Origin: Betaproteobacteria bacterium
GTDB lineage: Bacteria; Pseudomonadota; Gammaproteobacteria; Burkholderiales; Casimicrobiaceae
DNA length: 36,407 bases
Reading direction: 5' to 3'
Assembly (NCBI GenBank): GCA_005881895.1
Contig: VBCG01000152.1
Coordinates: forward strand, 1 to 36,407
The translations under genes and the position numbers were made by a program. Shown here one piece after another: positions 27,024 to 33,660 of the stretch (the first letter of the stretch is position 1; each line of letters starts with the position of its first letter). The notes below the pieces were generated by a model. The model saw only the letters and a program-made list of their open reading frames with translations, made no database searches and had not been told where the DNA came from.

Positions 27024-27483
27024 CGTGCGACAAGAGGCGCGACAAGAGGTCCGTCCATCGACGCGCTCGCGCGCCGACTTTCCGCATTTCATCGCCATCC
27101 CGACGCGATGGATGGACAACGATGTTTACGGGCATGTCAACAACGTCACGTATTACTCGTACTTCGACACCGCGGTCAACGAGCACCTGATTTGTTTCGG
27201 TGGTCTCGATTTTGCCAACGCGTCGGCCGTTGGCCTTGTCGCAGAAACGAGATGCACGTTTCGCAAGGCGCTGTCGTTCCCGGACACCATCGATGCCGGG
27301 CTCGCCGTGACGAAGCTCGGCAAGTCGTCCGTGGTCTACGAGATCGCGCTGTTTCGCCTAGGCGATGCCGAGCCGGCCGCGCTCGGCCGCTTCGTGCACG
27401 TGTGGGTCGATCGTGTTTCGCAACGGCCCGTGCCGATCCCTGCGCGCATCCGCGCGGCGCTCGAACCGCTTGTCGTGCTGTGA
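27016..27483 (+). CDS. 4HBT/YbgC-type acyl-CoA thioesterase
   Basis: This 155-aa hotdog-fold thioesterase has the 4-hydroxybenzoyl-CoA thioesterase signature. PTRWMDNDVYGHVNNVTYYSYFD carries the catalytic Asp (D in WMDND), followed by VAETRCTFRKALSFPDTIDAGLAV and RFVHVWVDR. The N-terminal 20 residues are extra and basic, and they include a short tandem repeat in DNA (GCGACAAGAGGCGCGACAAGAGG). It overlaps glcF by 8 bases, so it belongs to the same transcript. Whether it acts on a 2-hydroxyacyl-CoA linked to the pathway is unknown. Confidence 0.87.
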   Translation: MHDVRQEARQEVRPSTRSRADFPHFIAIPTRWMDNDVYGHVNNVTYYSYFDTAVNEHLICFGGLDFANASAVGLVAETRCTFRKALSFPDTIDAGLAVTKLGKSSVVYEIALFRLGDAEPAALGRFVHVWVDRVSQRPVPIPARIRAALEPLVVL

Positions 27484-27529
27484 TTCAACGCGCGCTCAAC
27501 GATGCGCCGGTTTTGGCGCGTGCGCTTGA

Positions 27530-28030
27530 ATGAACCTCCGCGTCGGCAACGGTTTTGATGCGCACGCGCTGGTCGAAGGTCGCGCGCTCGTCATCGGCGG
27601 CGTCACGATTCCGCACGATCGCGGTCTCGCGGGTCATTCCGACGCCGATGTTCTGCTGCACGCGATCAGCGATGCGATCCTGGGAGCGTTGGCTCTCGGC
27701 GATCTTGGGTCGCATTTTCCCGCTACCGAGCAATGGAAGGACGCCGACAGCCGCACGTTGCTGCGGCACGTCTTTTCGCTCGCGTCGGATGACGGTTATG
27801 CGGTAGGTAACGTCGACGCGACGGTGATTGCGCAGGCGCCGAAGCTCGCTCCCCATATCGACACGATGCGCGCGAATATCGCGCACGATCTTGCATGCGA
27901 CCCGGCACGCATTTCCGTCAAGGCGACAACGACCGACCGGCTCGGAACGATCGGACGCGGTGAGGGGATTGCGGCGATCGCGATCGTTCTGCTGATCGCT
28001 GGTGGCCTGTTACAGGACACTAGCCAGTAA
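27530..28030 (+). CDS. ispF: 2-C-methyl-D-erythritol 2,4-cyclodiphosphate synthase IspF
   Basis: This 166-aa trimeric zinc enzyme of the MEP isoprenoid pathway converts CDP-methylerythritol 2-phosphate to methylerythritol cyclodiphosphate. The zinc ligands are visible as GFDAH (D10, H12) and H44 in [15 protein letters not shown]. The substrate segments [18 protein letters not shown] and [17 protein letters not shown] are present; the common Glu after TTT is Asp here. Length is slightly above the usual 157-160 because of a short C-terminal extension. The usual upstream partner ispD is absent from the window. The 3' end overlaps the convergent histidine kinase gene by 11 bases. Confidence 0.95.
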   Translation: MNLRVGNGFDAHALVEGRALVIGGVTIPHDRGLAGHSDADVLLHAISDAILGALALGDLGSHFPATEQWKDADSRTLLRHVFSLASDDGYAVGNVDATVIAQAPKLAPHIDTMRANIAHDLACDPARISVKATTTDRLGTIGRGEGIAAIAIVLLIAGGLLQDTSQ

Positions 28031-29336
28031 TCGGCAACCTGACCCGCGCGACCGTGCCGCCGCCATCGCGCCGCAGCAGGTCGAAGCTGCCGCCGTGCAA
28101 TCGCGTGATCCGGTCGACGATCGCCAGACCCAGACCGGCGCCCGCCGCGCCATCGCCGCGTGTGCGCGCGGCCGACGCGCGCGTGAACGGCTGCTTCAAG
28201 CGCTCGGCTTCGCCGGCCGGAATGCCCGCGCCGCGATCGGCAACATCGAGGACGACATGGTCGCCATTGCGAGTTGTCGACACATCGACCGGCGGCGCGC
28301 CGTAGGCGAGCGCATTGTCGATCAGGTTCGATGTGAGCCGCGACAGCGCTGTCGCGCGAAGCGGCATCGGCGGCAACTCACCGGGAGAAAGCCGAACATC
28401 GTGGCCGGCATTCGCATAACGATCGACGCATGCGGCGACGATGCCGTTCAAGTCCTTCTGCTCCAGCGCGCTCTGGCTGTCATCGCGCGCGAAGTCCAGA
28501 AACTGGCCGATGATCCGATCCATCTCTTCGATGTCGGCGACCATGCCGACGCGCGTCGCTTCGTCGCGCGCGCTCATCTCGACGCCGAGACGCAGCCGCG
28601 CGAGCGGCGTTCGCAGGTCATGCGAGACGCCGGCGAGCAGCACCGCGCGGTCGCGCTCGATCTGGCGCAGGTTGCCGATCATCGCGTTGAAGCCGTGATT
28701 GACGGCGGCAAATTCCGACGGCCCCGATTCGGGGAGCGGCAGCGGCGTTTCACCGCGGCCGACGCGCTCGACGGCGGCGTTCAACTCGCGCAACGGCCGC
28801 GCGAGGTAACGAGCGAAGGCGAATGCCGCTGCGAGCAGAACTGCGATGACGATCGCCGCCCAGGTGGCGGCGCGCCATGGGATGTCCTCGTCGGGCGGGC
28901 GCGGCGGGATCGGGAAGCCGACCCAATAGCCCGCGTCACCGGCCTTGACGTGCACGAATAGTTGGCCGAGGCGCGGCGCGATCCGAAGCGATGTTTCCGG
29001 GCCGATTTCATCTTGCAGGCGCTTCTCGAGGTCTCGCATCGCCGGCCCTTGCGGCGTCGGCCCGCCGACCAGTGGCCGTTGCGCTTCCGGAATGATTCGA
29101 ACGCCGTATTCGCGTCCGAGTCGGCTCAACGTTTCGCGCCGTTGCGGCTCGTCCGCGCCTTCGAGCGCAGCGCGCAGCGCCTTAAGCTGCACGATCTTCG
29201 TTTCACTAAACTGCTTGGCGATCAACGCCGCGCGATCGTGATTGAACAGCAACGCCGTGGTGAGTGCGGCAAGTCCCACGACGACGATCAGCAGAAGAAC
29301 GAGCCGCCCGAACAGCGAGCGCGGCCACAACGTCAC
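28020..29336 (-). CDS. EnvZ-like sensor histidine kinase
   Basis: This 438-aa inner-membrane kinase has TM1 at about 11-31, a periplasmic loop to about 155, TM2 at about 156-176, then HAMP ([22 protein letters not shown]). The dimerisation helix carries H239 in [16 protein letters not shown]. The ATPase domain has the N-box [11 protein letters not shown]1 DRGAGIP and G2 [12 protein letters not shown]. The [15 protein letters not shown] wording and size are EnvZ-like. It starts at GTG 29336, overlapping the response regulator stop (GTGA), so the pair is translationally coupled. The periplasmic sensor region is not recognisable, so the signal is unknown. The adjacent Spy-like gene hints at envelope stress. 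Confidence 0.92.
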   Translation of the reverse strand: MTLWPRSLFGRLVLLLIVVVGLAALTTALLFNHDRAALIAKQFSETKIVQLKALRAALEGADEPQRRETLSRLGREYGVRIIPEAQRPLVGGPTPQGPAMRDLEKRLQDEIGPETSLRIAPRLGQLFVHVKAGDAGYWVGFPIPPRPPDEDIPWRAATWAAIVIAVLLAAAFAFARYLARPLRELNAAVERVGRGETPLPLPESGPSEFAAVNHGFNAMIGNLRQIERDRAVLLAGVSHDLRTPLARLRLGVEMSARDEATRVGMVADIEEMDRIIGQFLDFARDDSQSALEQKDLNGIVAACVDRYANAGHDVRLSPGELPPMPLRATALSRLTSNLIDNALAYGAPPVDVSTTRNGDHVVLDVADRGAGIPAGEAERLKQPFTRASAARTRGDGAAGAGLGLAIVDRITRLHGGSFDLLRRDGGGTVARVRLPITG

Positions 29337-30118
29337 GGGCTGTCGCCTTCAGCGCTGGTCGCCCCCGTCGCCGTTGCCGCACGCTCGGCGTCGGCGTTGC
29401 TTTCATCGGGAACGTACACGTAGCCGAACCCCCAGACCGTCTGGATATAGCGGGGATTGGCCGCGTCCGGCTCGACCAGCTTGCGCAGCCGAGATACCTG
29501 CACGTCGATCGCGCGATCGAACACTTCATGATCGCGACCTCGCGCGAGCAGCATCAGCTTTTCGCGCGCGAGCGGTTGGCGCGGGTGCTGGACGAATACC
29601 TTGATCAGCGCAAACTCGCCGGTGGTGAGCGACGTCGTCTGTCCATTGCGCTCGAGTGTGCGGGCGGCCAGATCGAGCACCTGCGCGCCGAATCGGATGC
29701 GGCCCTCCTCGGTCGGTGCGCCCATCGCGGCGCGCTCGCCGTGGCGGCGAAGCACTGCGTGAATGCGCGCCACGAGCTCGCGTGGATTGAAGGGTTTCGG
29801 CAAATAGTCGTCGGCGCCCATTTCCAAGCCGACGATTCGATCGACGTCCTCGCCTTTCGCCGTCAGCATGATGATCGGCACCGTCTCGCCGGCGCCGCGC
29901 AGCCGGCGGCAAACGGTCAATCCATCTTCGCCCGGCAGCATCAAGTCGAGGACGACGAGATGCGGCGGATCGCGCTGCAATTTCTTGTCGAGCTGACTCG
30001 AATCTGCTAACGCTGACACTTGGAATCCCTGCTCGGCGAGATATCGCGTCAACAGATCGCGCAGCCGCACGTCGTCATCGACAACGAGAATCTTCGGTCC
30101 GGGCGGTTTGGCGCTCAT
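29333..30118 (-). CDS. OmpR-family response regulator
   Basis: This 261-aa cytoplasmic regulator has a receiver domain (about 8-125) with acidic D14-D15, phosphoacceptor D58 in VVLDLMLPGEDGL, the conserved T (MLTAKGE) and K (LPKPFNPREL). The winged-helix DNA-binding domain (about 145-240) includes LTTGEFALIKVFVQHPRQPLAREKL and IDVQVSRLRKLVEPDAANPRYIQTVWGFGYVY. A 20-residue Ala/Glu-rich tail follows. I chose the ATG at 30118, which gives the standard SAKPPGPKILVVDDD start; the longer open frame upstream covers the promoter region. It is divergent from the Spy-like gene, which is a likely target. Confidence 0.93.
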   Translation of the reverse strand: MSAKPPGPKILVVDDDVRLRDLLTRYLAEQGFQVSALADSSQLDKKLQRDPPHLVVLDLMLPGEDGLTVCRRLRGAGETVPIIMLTAKGEDVDRIVGLEMGADDYLPKPFNPRELVARIHAVLRRHGERAAMGAPTEEGRIRFGAQVLDLAARTLERNGQTTSLTTGEFALIKVFVQHPRQPLAREKLMLLARGRDHEVFDRAIDVQVSRLRKLVEPDAANPRYIQTVWGFGYVYVPDESNADAERAATATGATSAEGDSP

Positions 30119-30181
30119 TGTCGTTGCTGGGCGAGCTGTTGTTAGCTTAGAGCGCGTCGATTGCAATACAACGGTCGCACG

Positions 30182-30199
30182 TTGTAACGGATTGTAACG
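30182..30199. promoter_or_regulatory. Tandem direct repeat, possible response-regulator box
   Basis: TTGTAACG occurs twice, at 30182-30189 and 30192-30199, exactly one 10-bp step apart. Within it, GTAAC-N5-GTAAC resembles the CpxR box (GTAAA-N5-GTAAA) and the general OmpR-family pattern of two direct half-sites per helical turn. It lies 63 bases upstream of the OmpR-type gene and 150 bases upstream of the divergent Spy-like gene. Confidence 0.5.
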
Positions 30200-30348
30200 C
30201 CCGCCGTCGCGCGCAATGTCCGGTTGCAATGGTGGTTGCTCGATCGCTGAACCGAGCGACACAATGCCACCCTAACGGTTCGAGTCCGCCGGATTCGCTT
30301 GGCACGCCGACGGAATTTTTCGAGTTCACTCAGGAAAGGCCTTGCATC

Positions 30349-30831
30349 ATGAACAACTGTTTAAGGAAACGCGTTGCGGTATGGGCGGCTGCCGCGTTCA
30401 TCTCACTGTCGGGCGCTGCAGCGTTTGCGCAGCCAGGACCGCATGGTCATCATGGCGGCGATGCTTCATTCGGCATTGCGGCGCTCAAAGGAAAACTCAA
30501 TCTCAATACGTCACAACAGACGATGTGGGATAACGCGGTCGCGCAAACCAAAACCGCGCACGACACGGGCCGCGCCAACATGCAACAGATCAAGGACGCG
30601 ATGACTGCCGAGCTCGCCAAGGCGGAACCCGACCTCGCCGTCGTCGCCGCCGTCGCCGACAACGTGCAGGCTTCGAACAGCGCGTTGCGCAAGCAAGTAC
30701 GCAATACGTGGCTCGCGCTGTACGCGACGTTCACGCCGGATCAGAAGGCCATCGTGCGCGATACGTTGAAACAGCGGATGGCGCGGATGGAAAGCTTTCA
30801 TCAAAAGATGCTCGAGCGCCGCGGCCGGTAA
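30349..30831 (+). CDS. Spy/CpxP-family periplasmic protein (LTXXQ motif)
   Basis: This 160-aa exported all-helical protein has a signal peptide of about 27 residues (VAVWAAAAFISLSGAAAFAQ) followed by a His/Gly-rich patch (PGPHGHHGGD). The helical core carries two LTxxQ-like motifs, LNTSQQTMWDNAV and FTPDQKAIVRDTL, as in Spy and CpxP. Those proteins are periplasmic chaperones or stress sensors induced through CpxR/BaeR. The ATG at 30349 has AGGAAAGG upstream. The gene is divergent from an OmpR/EnvZ pair and ends in a good terminator. The His-rich stretch might bind metal. Role in envelope stress is inferred from family and context. Confidence 0.87.
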   Translation: MNNCLRKRVAVWAAAAFISLSGAAAFAQPGPHGHHGGDASFGIAALKGKLNLNTSQQTMWDNAVAQTKTAHDTGRANMQQIKDAMTAELAKAEPDLAVVAAVADNVQASNSALRKQVRNTWLALYATFTPDQKAIVRDTLKQRMARMESFHQKMLERRGR

Positions 30832-30876
30832 GCGCGGTGCGCCGCATACGATGCGCATAAGGTCGGTTCCTCGAAG

Positions 30877-30912
30877 GAGCGCGGCGCATAAAGCGTCGCG
30901 CTCTTTGTTTTT
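30877..30912 (+). terminator. Intrinsic terminator of the Spy-like gene
   Basis: GAGCGCGGCGC (30877-30887) pairs with GCGTCGCGCTC (30893-30903) over 11 positions with one G-U pair and a 5-base loop, followed by TTTGTTTTT at 30904-30912. It begins 46 bases after the stop codon. Confidence 0.85.
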
Positions 30913-30998
30913 GGCCGTCTCCCACGGCTGATGAGGCCTTGCCGGTTGAGGAAATCCGGCAGGCAAGTCCGTTCGTCGGAGCAGCTGGCGAGAATTGT

Positions 30999-31135
30999 GA
31001 TATGACAAAGGCGGACCTCAAGATGTATGGTCGTAAAAACAGACACTTACCTAGGCCAATCTTGATGTCATCCGCATTAAACGCCCTATTTAGGCACCGC
31101 TCGTCGACGATAGATAAAAACGAGTTGTAAGTCCA
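30999..31135. other. AT-richer intergenic stretch with potential RNA structure
   Basis: The 423-base gap between the Spy-like gene and the DUF5648/DUF1800 pseudogene contains this visibly AT-richer block. GCGGA (31011-31015) with TCCGC (31071-31075), and TCAAGAT (31018-31024) with ATCTTGA (31059-31065), can form a 5+7-bp stem with an internal loop. A short CTCGT/ACGAG pair follows. A 63-codon ORF across it lacks a Shine-Dalgarno and any recognisable sequence. It could be a small RNA, the 5' leader of the gene at 31255, or foreign DNA. The remaining gap sequence (31136-31254) shows nothing I can name apart from the RBS at its end. Confidence 0.3.
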
Positions 31136-31254
31136 ATCCTGAACCGGAATAATCCCCGATGGCGATATCGAGGTAACCGCCCTTCATGGGCCAAGCCGCC
31201 GATCGACGCCAGGAGCCCCGGGGAGCTCCAACGGAAGGGCTAGCGAGGGGAGCG

Positions 31255-32396
31255 ATGGGGGCGCACACGAAAGCGACGACGATGCTGGGCCGGGTGCAAC
31301 GCTGCGCCCGCGCCGGGCAACGCTTCGTGTTCGCAGCGGTTCTGGTCGCGCCGTTGCTGCATGCAAGCATTGCGTGCGCGGCCGACGCGTCCGCGGTCTA
31401 CCGCTTCTACAACACGCGCACTGCGACGCACTTCTACATGATCTCCGCCAGTGAACGCGACGCGGTGATTGCGCAATATCCGTGGTTCACCCCCGAAGGC
31501 GTCGCGTTTTACGCCTATACCTCGTCACAGCTTGACACGTCGCCCGTTTACCGCTTCTTCAACAGCCAGCTCGGCACGCACTTCTACACGATCTCCGAGG
31601 CGGAAAAGAATTCCGTGCTCGTGAACTACCCGGTGTTCACCTACGAAGGCCCGGTGTATTACGCGACTACGACAACGGGTGATGGACGAGCACCGCTTTA
31701 TCGCTTCTACAACACCCGGACCGGCGCGCATTTCTACACTACCAGCGCCGAGGAGCGCGACCACGTCGAGCTGACATGGGCATGGTTCACGTACGAAAGT
31801 ATCGGGTATTACGTCTACACGAGCAGTACGCCGTCGATGGGTAATCCCGGCCGCGGTAGCGTCGCAACGGCGGATGCATGGCGACTGCTCGATCAGGCGA
31901 CCTTCGGTGCGTCGCAAGGTGAAGCGGCGCGCGTACCGAGCCTCGGCATCGCGGGTTGGATTGATGACCAGTTCGCCCAGCCGGTCTCCGGCTACCCGGA
32001 TTCGAAGTACAACAAGATCCAGCTCACCCGAACACCCGACTGCACGACCACGGCGCCCGACGGCACCACCTATCCGGCGAGCTCAGCGGAAGCGATTTGC
32101 GTGCGGGATCATCTGACGCTCGCGATGCTCCAGCGCGATTTTTTCACCAACGCCGTGAACGCGCCCGACCAGTTGCGGCAACGCATCGCGTGGGCGTTGC
32201 GTCCGGCGTCGAGGGCGACTTGTCATACGCGTACGTGATGTCGCGCTATCAAGGGTTGATGTTCAAGCATGCGTTTGCCGTCGATCAAGTGGGCGCAACG
32301 CTCGGCAAATGGTTCGGAATCGCCGGCGTCGATCTCAACACGATTTTTCCCAATCTCGGCCGCTTCGCGACGGCCGATCTCGGATTCATGGCCTAG
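31255..32396 (+). pseudogene. Broken DUF5648-DUF1800 gene fused to the 3' end of a DUF1501 gene
   Basis: The ATG at 31255 follows a good GAGGGGA. A signal peptide (FVFAAVLVAPLLHASIACAA) precedes three tandem 50-residue repeats starting at V48, V98 and L148 (YRFYNTRT.THFY pattern, DUF5648-like). Then comes a DUF1800 N-terminus (DAWRLLDQATFGASQGE ... VNAPDQLRQRIAWAL). The frame runs off into RPASRATCHTRT and stops at 32238. The lost DUF1800 sequence resumes in another frame near 32199 (ASGVEGDLSYAYVMSRYQGL then MFKHAF). At about 32277 it jumps to AVDQVGATLGKWFGIAGVDL and NTIFPNLGRFATADLGFMA, the C-terminus of a DUF1501 protein. DUF1800 and DUF1501 genes are usual neighbours, so a frameshift plus a large deletion explain this remnant. 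Family names are recalled. Confidence 0.75.
31396..31830 (+). repeat. Three tandem 50-codon DUF5648-type repeats
   Basis: Units begin at 31396, 31546 and 31696. Each encodes (V/L)YRF(Y/F)N, then THFY or AHFY, a helix with SxxE(R/K), a W/F-P/A-x-FT(P/Y)E strand and a closing YYxYT. The period is exactly 50 codons between starts. Such repeats are found at the ends of secreted proteins, and their ligand is unknown. Confidence 0.75.
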
Positions 32397-32416
32397 CGCG
32401 TACGCCAACGATCAAC

Positions 32417-32474
32417 GGTCCCGCGGCTGGAATTTTCCGGCGCCGCACACCCCCCCGCGGCCACGCGCGGGACC
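32417..32474. other. 9-bp inverted repeat after the pseudogene
   Basis: GGTCCCGCG (32417-32425) and CGCGGGACC (32466-32474) are perfect inverted copies 40 bases apart, in a C-rich stretch containing CCCCCCC. No T-run follows. It may be a remnant of the DUF1501 gene's terminator. Nothing else is recognisable between 32397 and the palindromic element at 32508. Confidence 0.3.
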
Positions 32475-32507
32475 ACCCTTTCCTCCTCCCGCCGCAGGGT
32501 CTCCAGT

Positions 32508-32832
32508 CCAGGAACCTCTGAATAAGCCCCACGCGGGCGCGACAGGATGCTGGCCTGGGATGATGGCGCGAAGCAAGGCGCAGCAAATAGTAGGCGACTA
32601 TTTGCAAGCGAGATGGTCGACGAAGGTCGTAGTTCGTACTACGAACCGAGGAGACCGGCAAAGCAGACGCCGCATTCTCGCGCCAACCCCTTTGGGAGGG
32701 GCTGACCGGGGGCGCTGGCTTTGTCGCTCGGCTTGCAAATAGTCGCCTACTATTTGCTGCGCCTTGCTTCGCGCCATCATCCCAGGCCAGCATCCTGTCG
32801 CGCCCGCGTGGGGCTTATTCAGAGGTTCCTGG
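32508..32832. repeat. Palindromic element: two perfect 102-bp inverted arms around a 121-bp centre
   Basis: The left arm (32508-32609) starts CCAGGAACCTCTGAATAAG, and the right arm (32731-32832) is its exact reverse complement over all 102 bases by my reading. Within each arm lies a nested 9-bp hairpin (GCAAATAGT, 5-base loop, ACTATTTGC). The 121-bp centre has no repeat of the arms but includes a short CCCCT/AGGGG hairpin and an imperfect TTCGTA/TACGAA dyad. There is no transposase gene. ORFs through it are palindrome artefacts. I found no target-site duplication in the flanks. It looks like a MITE-type or composite palindromic repeat sitting at a deletion scar, 63 bases before the pcm start. 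Confidence 0.85.
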
Positions 32833-32895
32833 CGTGCGCAGGCGATCGCCGAGGCGCACAATAGGATGAGCATCATTTCCCCGACGGAGGTCGCC

Positions 32896-33660
32896 ATGGG
32901 GAAGACAAAACTTCGGATCGCACTCGCCGCGTTCGTGGCGCCGCTTATCACGCCTTTTCAGGCGACGCCGGCAACCGACGACGACTTCAACCGCGAGCGG
33001 CAACGGATGGTCGTGGACATCGCGGCGATGGCGAAGTCGACGAAGCGCGAGACCGGTCGAGAGCGCTTCGCGGATCGTGTCATGGACGCGATGGCGAAGG
33101 TACCGCGCCATCGCTTCGTGGCGGAGACGGCGGCACGTTCCGCTTATCGCAACGAGCCCCTCCCCATCGGGGAAGGGCAAACGATTTCGCAACCGTACAT
33201 CGTCGCACTGTCGACCGATTTGCTCGATCCACGGCCTGAAGATGTCGTACTCGAGATCGGCACCGGCTCGGGTTATCAGGCAGCGGTGCTAAGCGAGCTC
33301 GTCAAGGAAGTCTATTCGATCGAGATCGTCGAGCCGCTCGGCCGTTCTGCGGCGGAACGACTGAAGACGCTCGGCTATCGCAAAGTCGAAGTACGCATCG
33401 GTGACGGCTATCAGGGATGGCCCGAGCACGCGCCGTTCGACGGCATCATTGTGACGGCTGCCGCGCCCTTCATTCCCGAGCCGCTCATCGAGCAACTCAA
33501 GACCGGCGGGAAAATGGTGATTCCCGTCGAAAGCGGGGGCGGAGGACAGCAAATGCTGCTGGTGGAGAAGCGCGCCGACGGCACGATCGCAAAGCGGGTC
33601 GTGCTGAATGTGGCCTTCGTACCGATGACCGGAAAGGGTATTCAAGAACGACGGCGTTAA
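32896..33660 (+). CDS. pcm: Protein-L-isoaspartate O-methyltransferase with signal peptide
   Basis: This 254-aa SAM-dependent methyltransferase repairs isoaspartyl residues by carboxyl methylation. Motifs: VPRHRFVAETAARSAYRNEPLPIGEGQTISQPY, SAM-binding VLEIGTGSGYQAAVLSEL, YSIEIVEPLG, and IGDGYQGWPEHAPFDGIIVTAA with KTGGKMVIPV. The N-terminus differs from standard cytoplasmic Pcm (about 210 aa). GKTKLRIALAAFVAPLITPF then QATPA looks like a cleavable signal peptide, followed by a 40-residue charged helix. The ATG at 32896 has GGAGG 5 bases upstream; an alternative ATG at 32866 would not remove the hydrophobic segment. Export would be odd for a SAM enzyme. The palindromic element lies directly upstream. 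Confidence 0.9.
   Translation: MGKTKLRIALAAFVAPLITPFQATPATDDDFNRERQRMVVDIAAMAKSTKRETGRERFADRVMDAMAKVPRHRFVAETAARSAYRNEPLPIGEGQTISQPYIVALSTDLLDPRPEDVVLEIGTGSGYQAAVLSELVKEVYSIEIVEPLGRSAAERLKTLGYRKVEVRIGDGYQGWPEHAPFDGIIVTAAAPFIPEPLIEQLKTGGKMVIPVESGGGGQQMLLVEKRADGTIAKRVVLNVAFVPMTGKGIQERRR

Noticed and set aside
28002-28961. 319-aa plus-strand ORF opposite the EnvZ-like kinase
   Set aside because: Antisense to a kinase with all catalytic boxes; no recognisable sequence.
30939-31130. 63-aa ORF in the AT-richer gap
   Set aside because: No Shine-Dalgarno before the start and no family resemblance; kept only as intergenic sequence.
31086-31200. Minus-strand reading GGYLDIAIGDYSGSGLDLQL that looks protein-like
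   Set aside because: Short, overlaps the leader of the DUF5648 gene, and has no start or continuation that would make a gene; probably chance.
32508-32832. CRISPR or integron attC site
   Set aside because: Only two copies, in inverted orientation and 102 bp long, with no spacer series and no attC core sites seen.
32386-32951. Three ORFs on both strands through the palindromic element
   Set aside because: Both arms give near-identical peptides because the DNA is an inverted repeat; no RBS and no domain.
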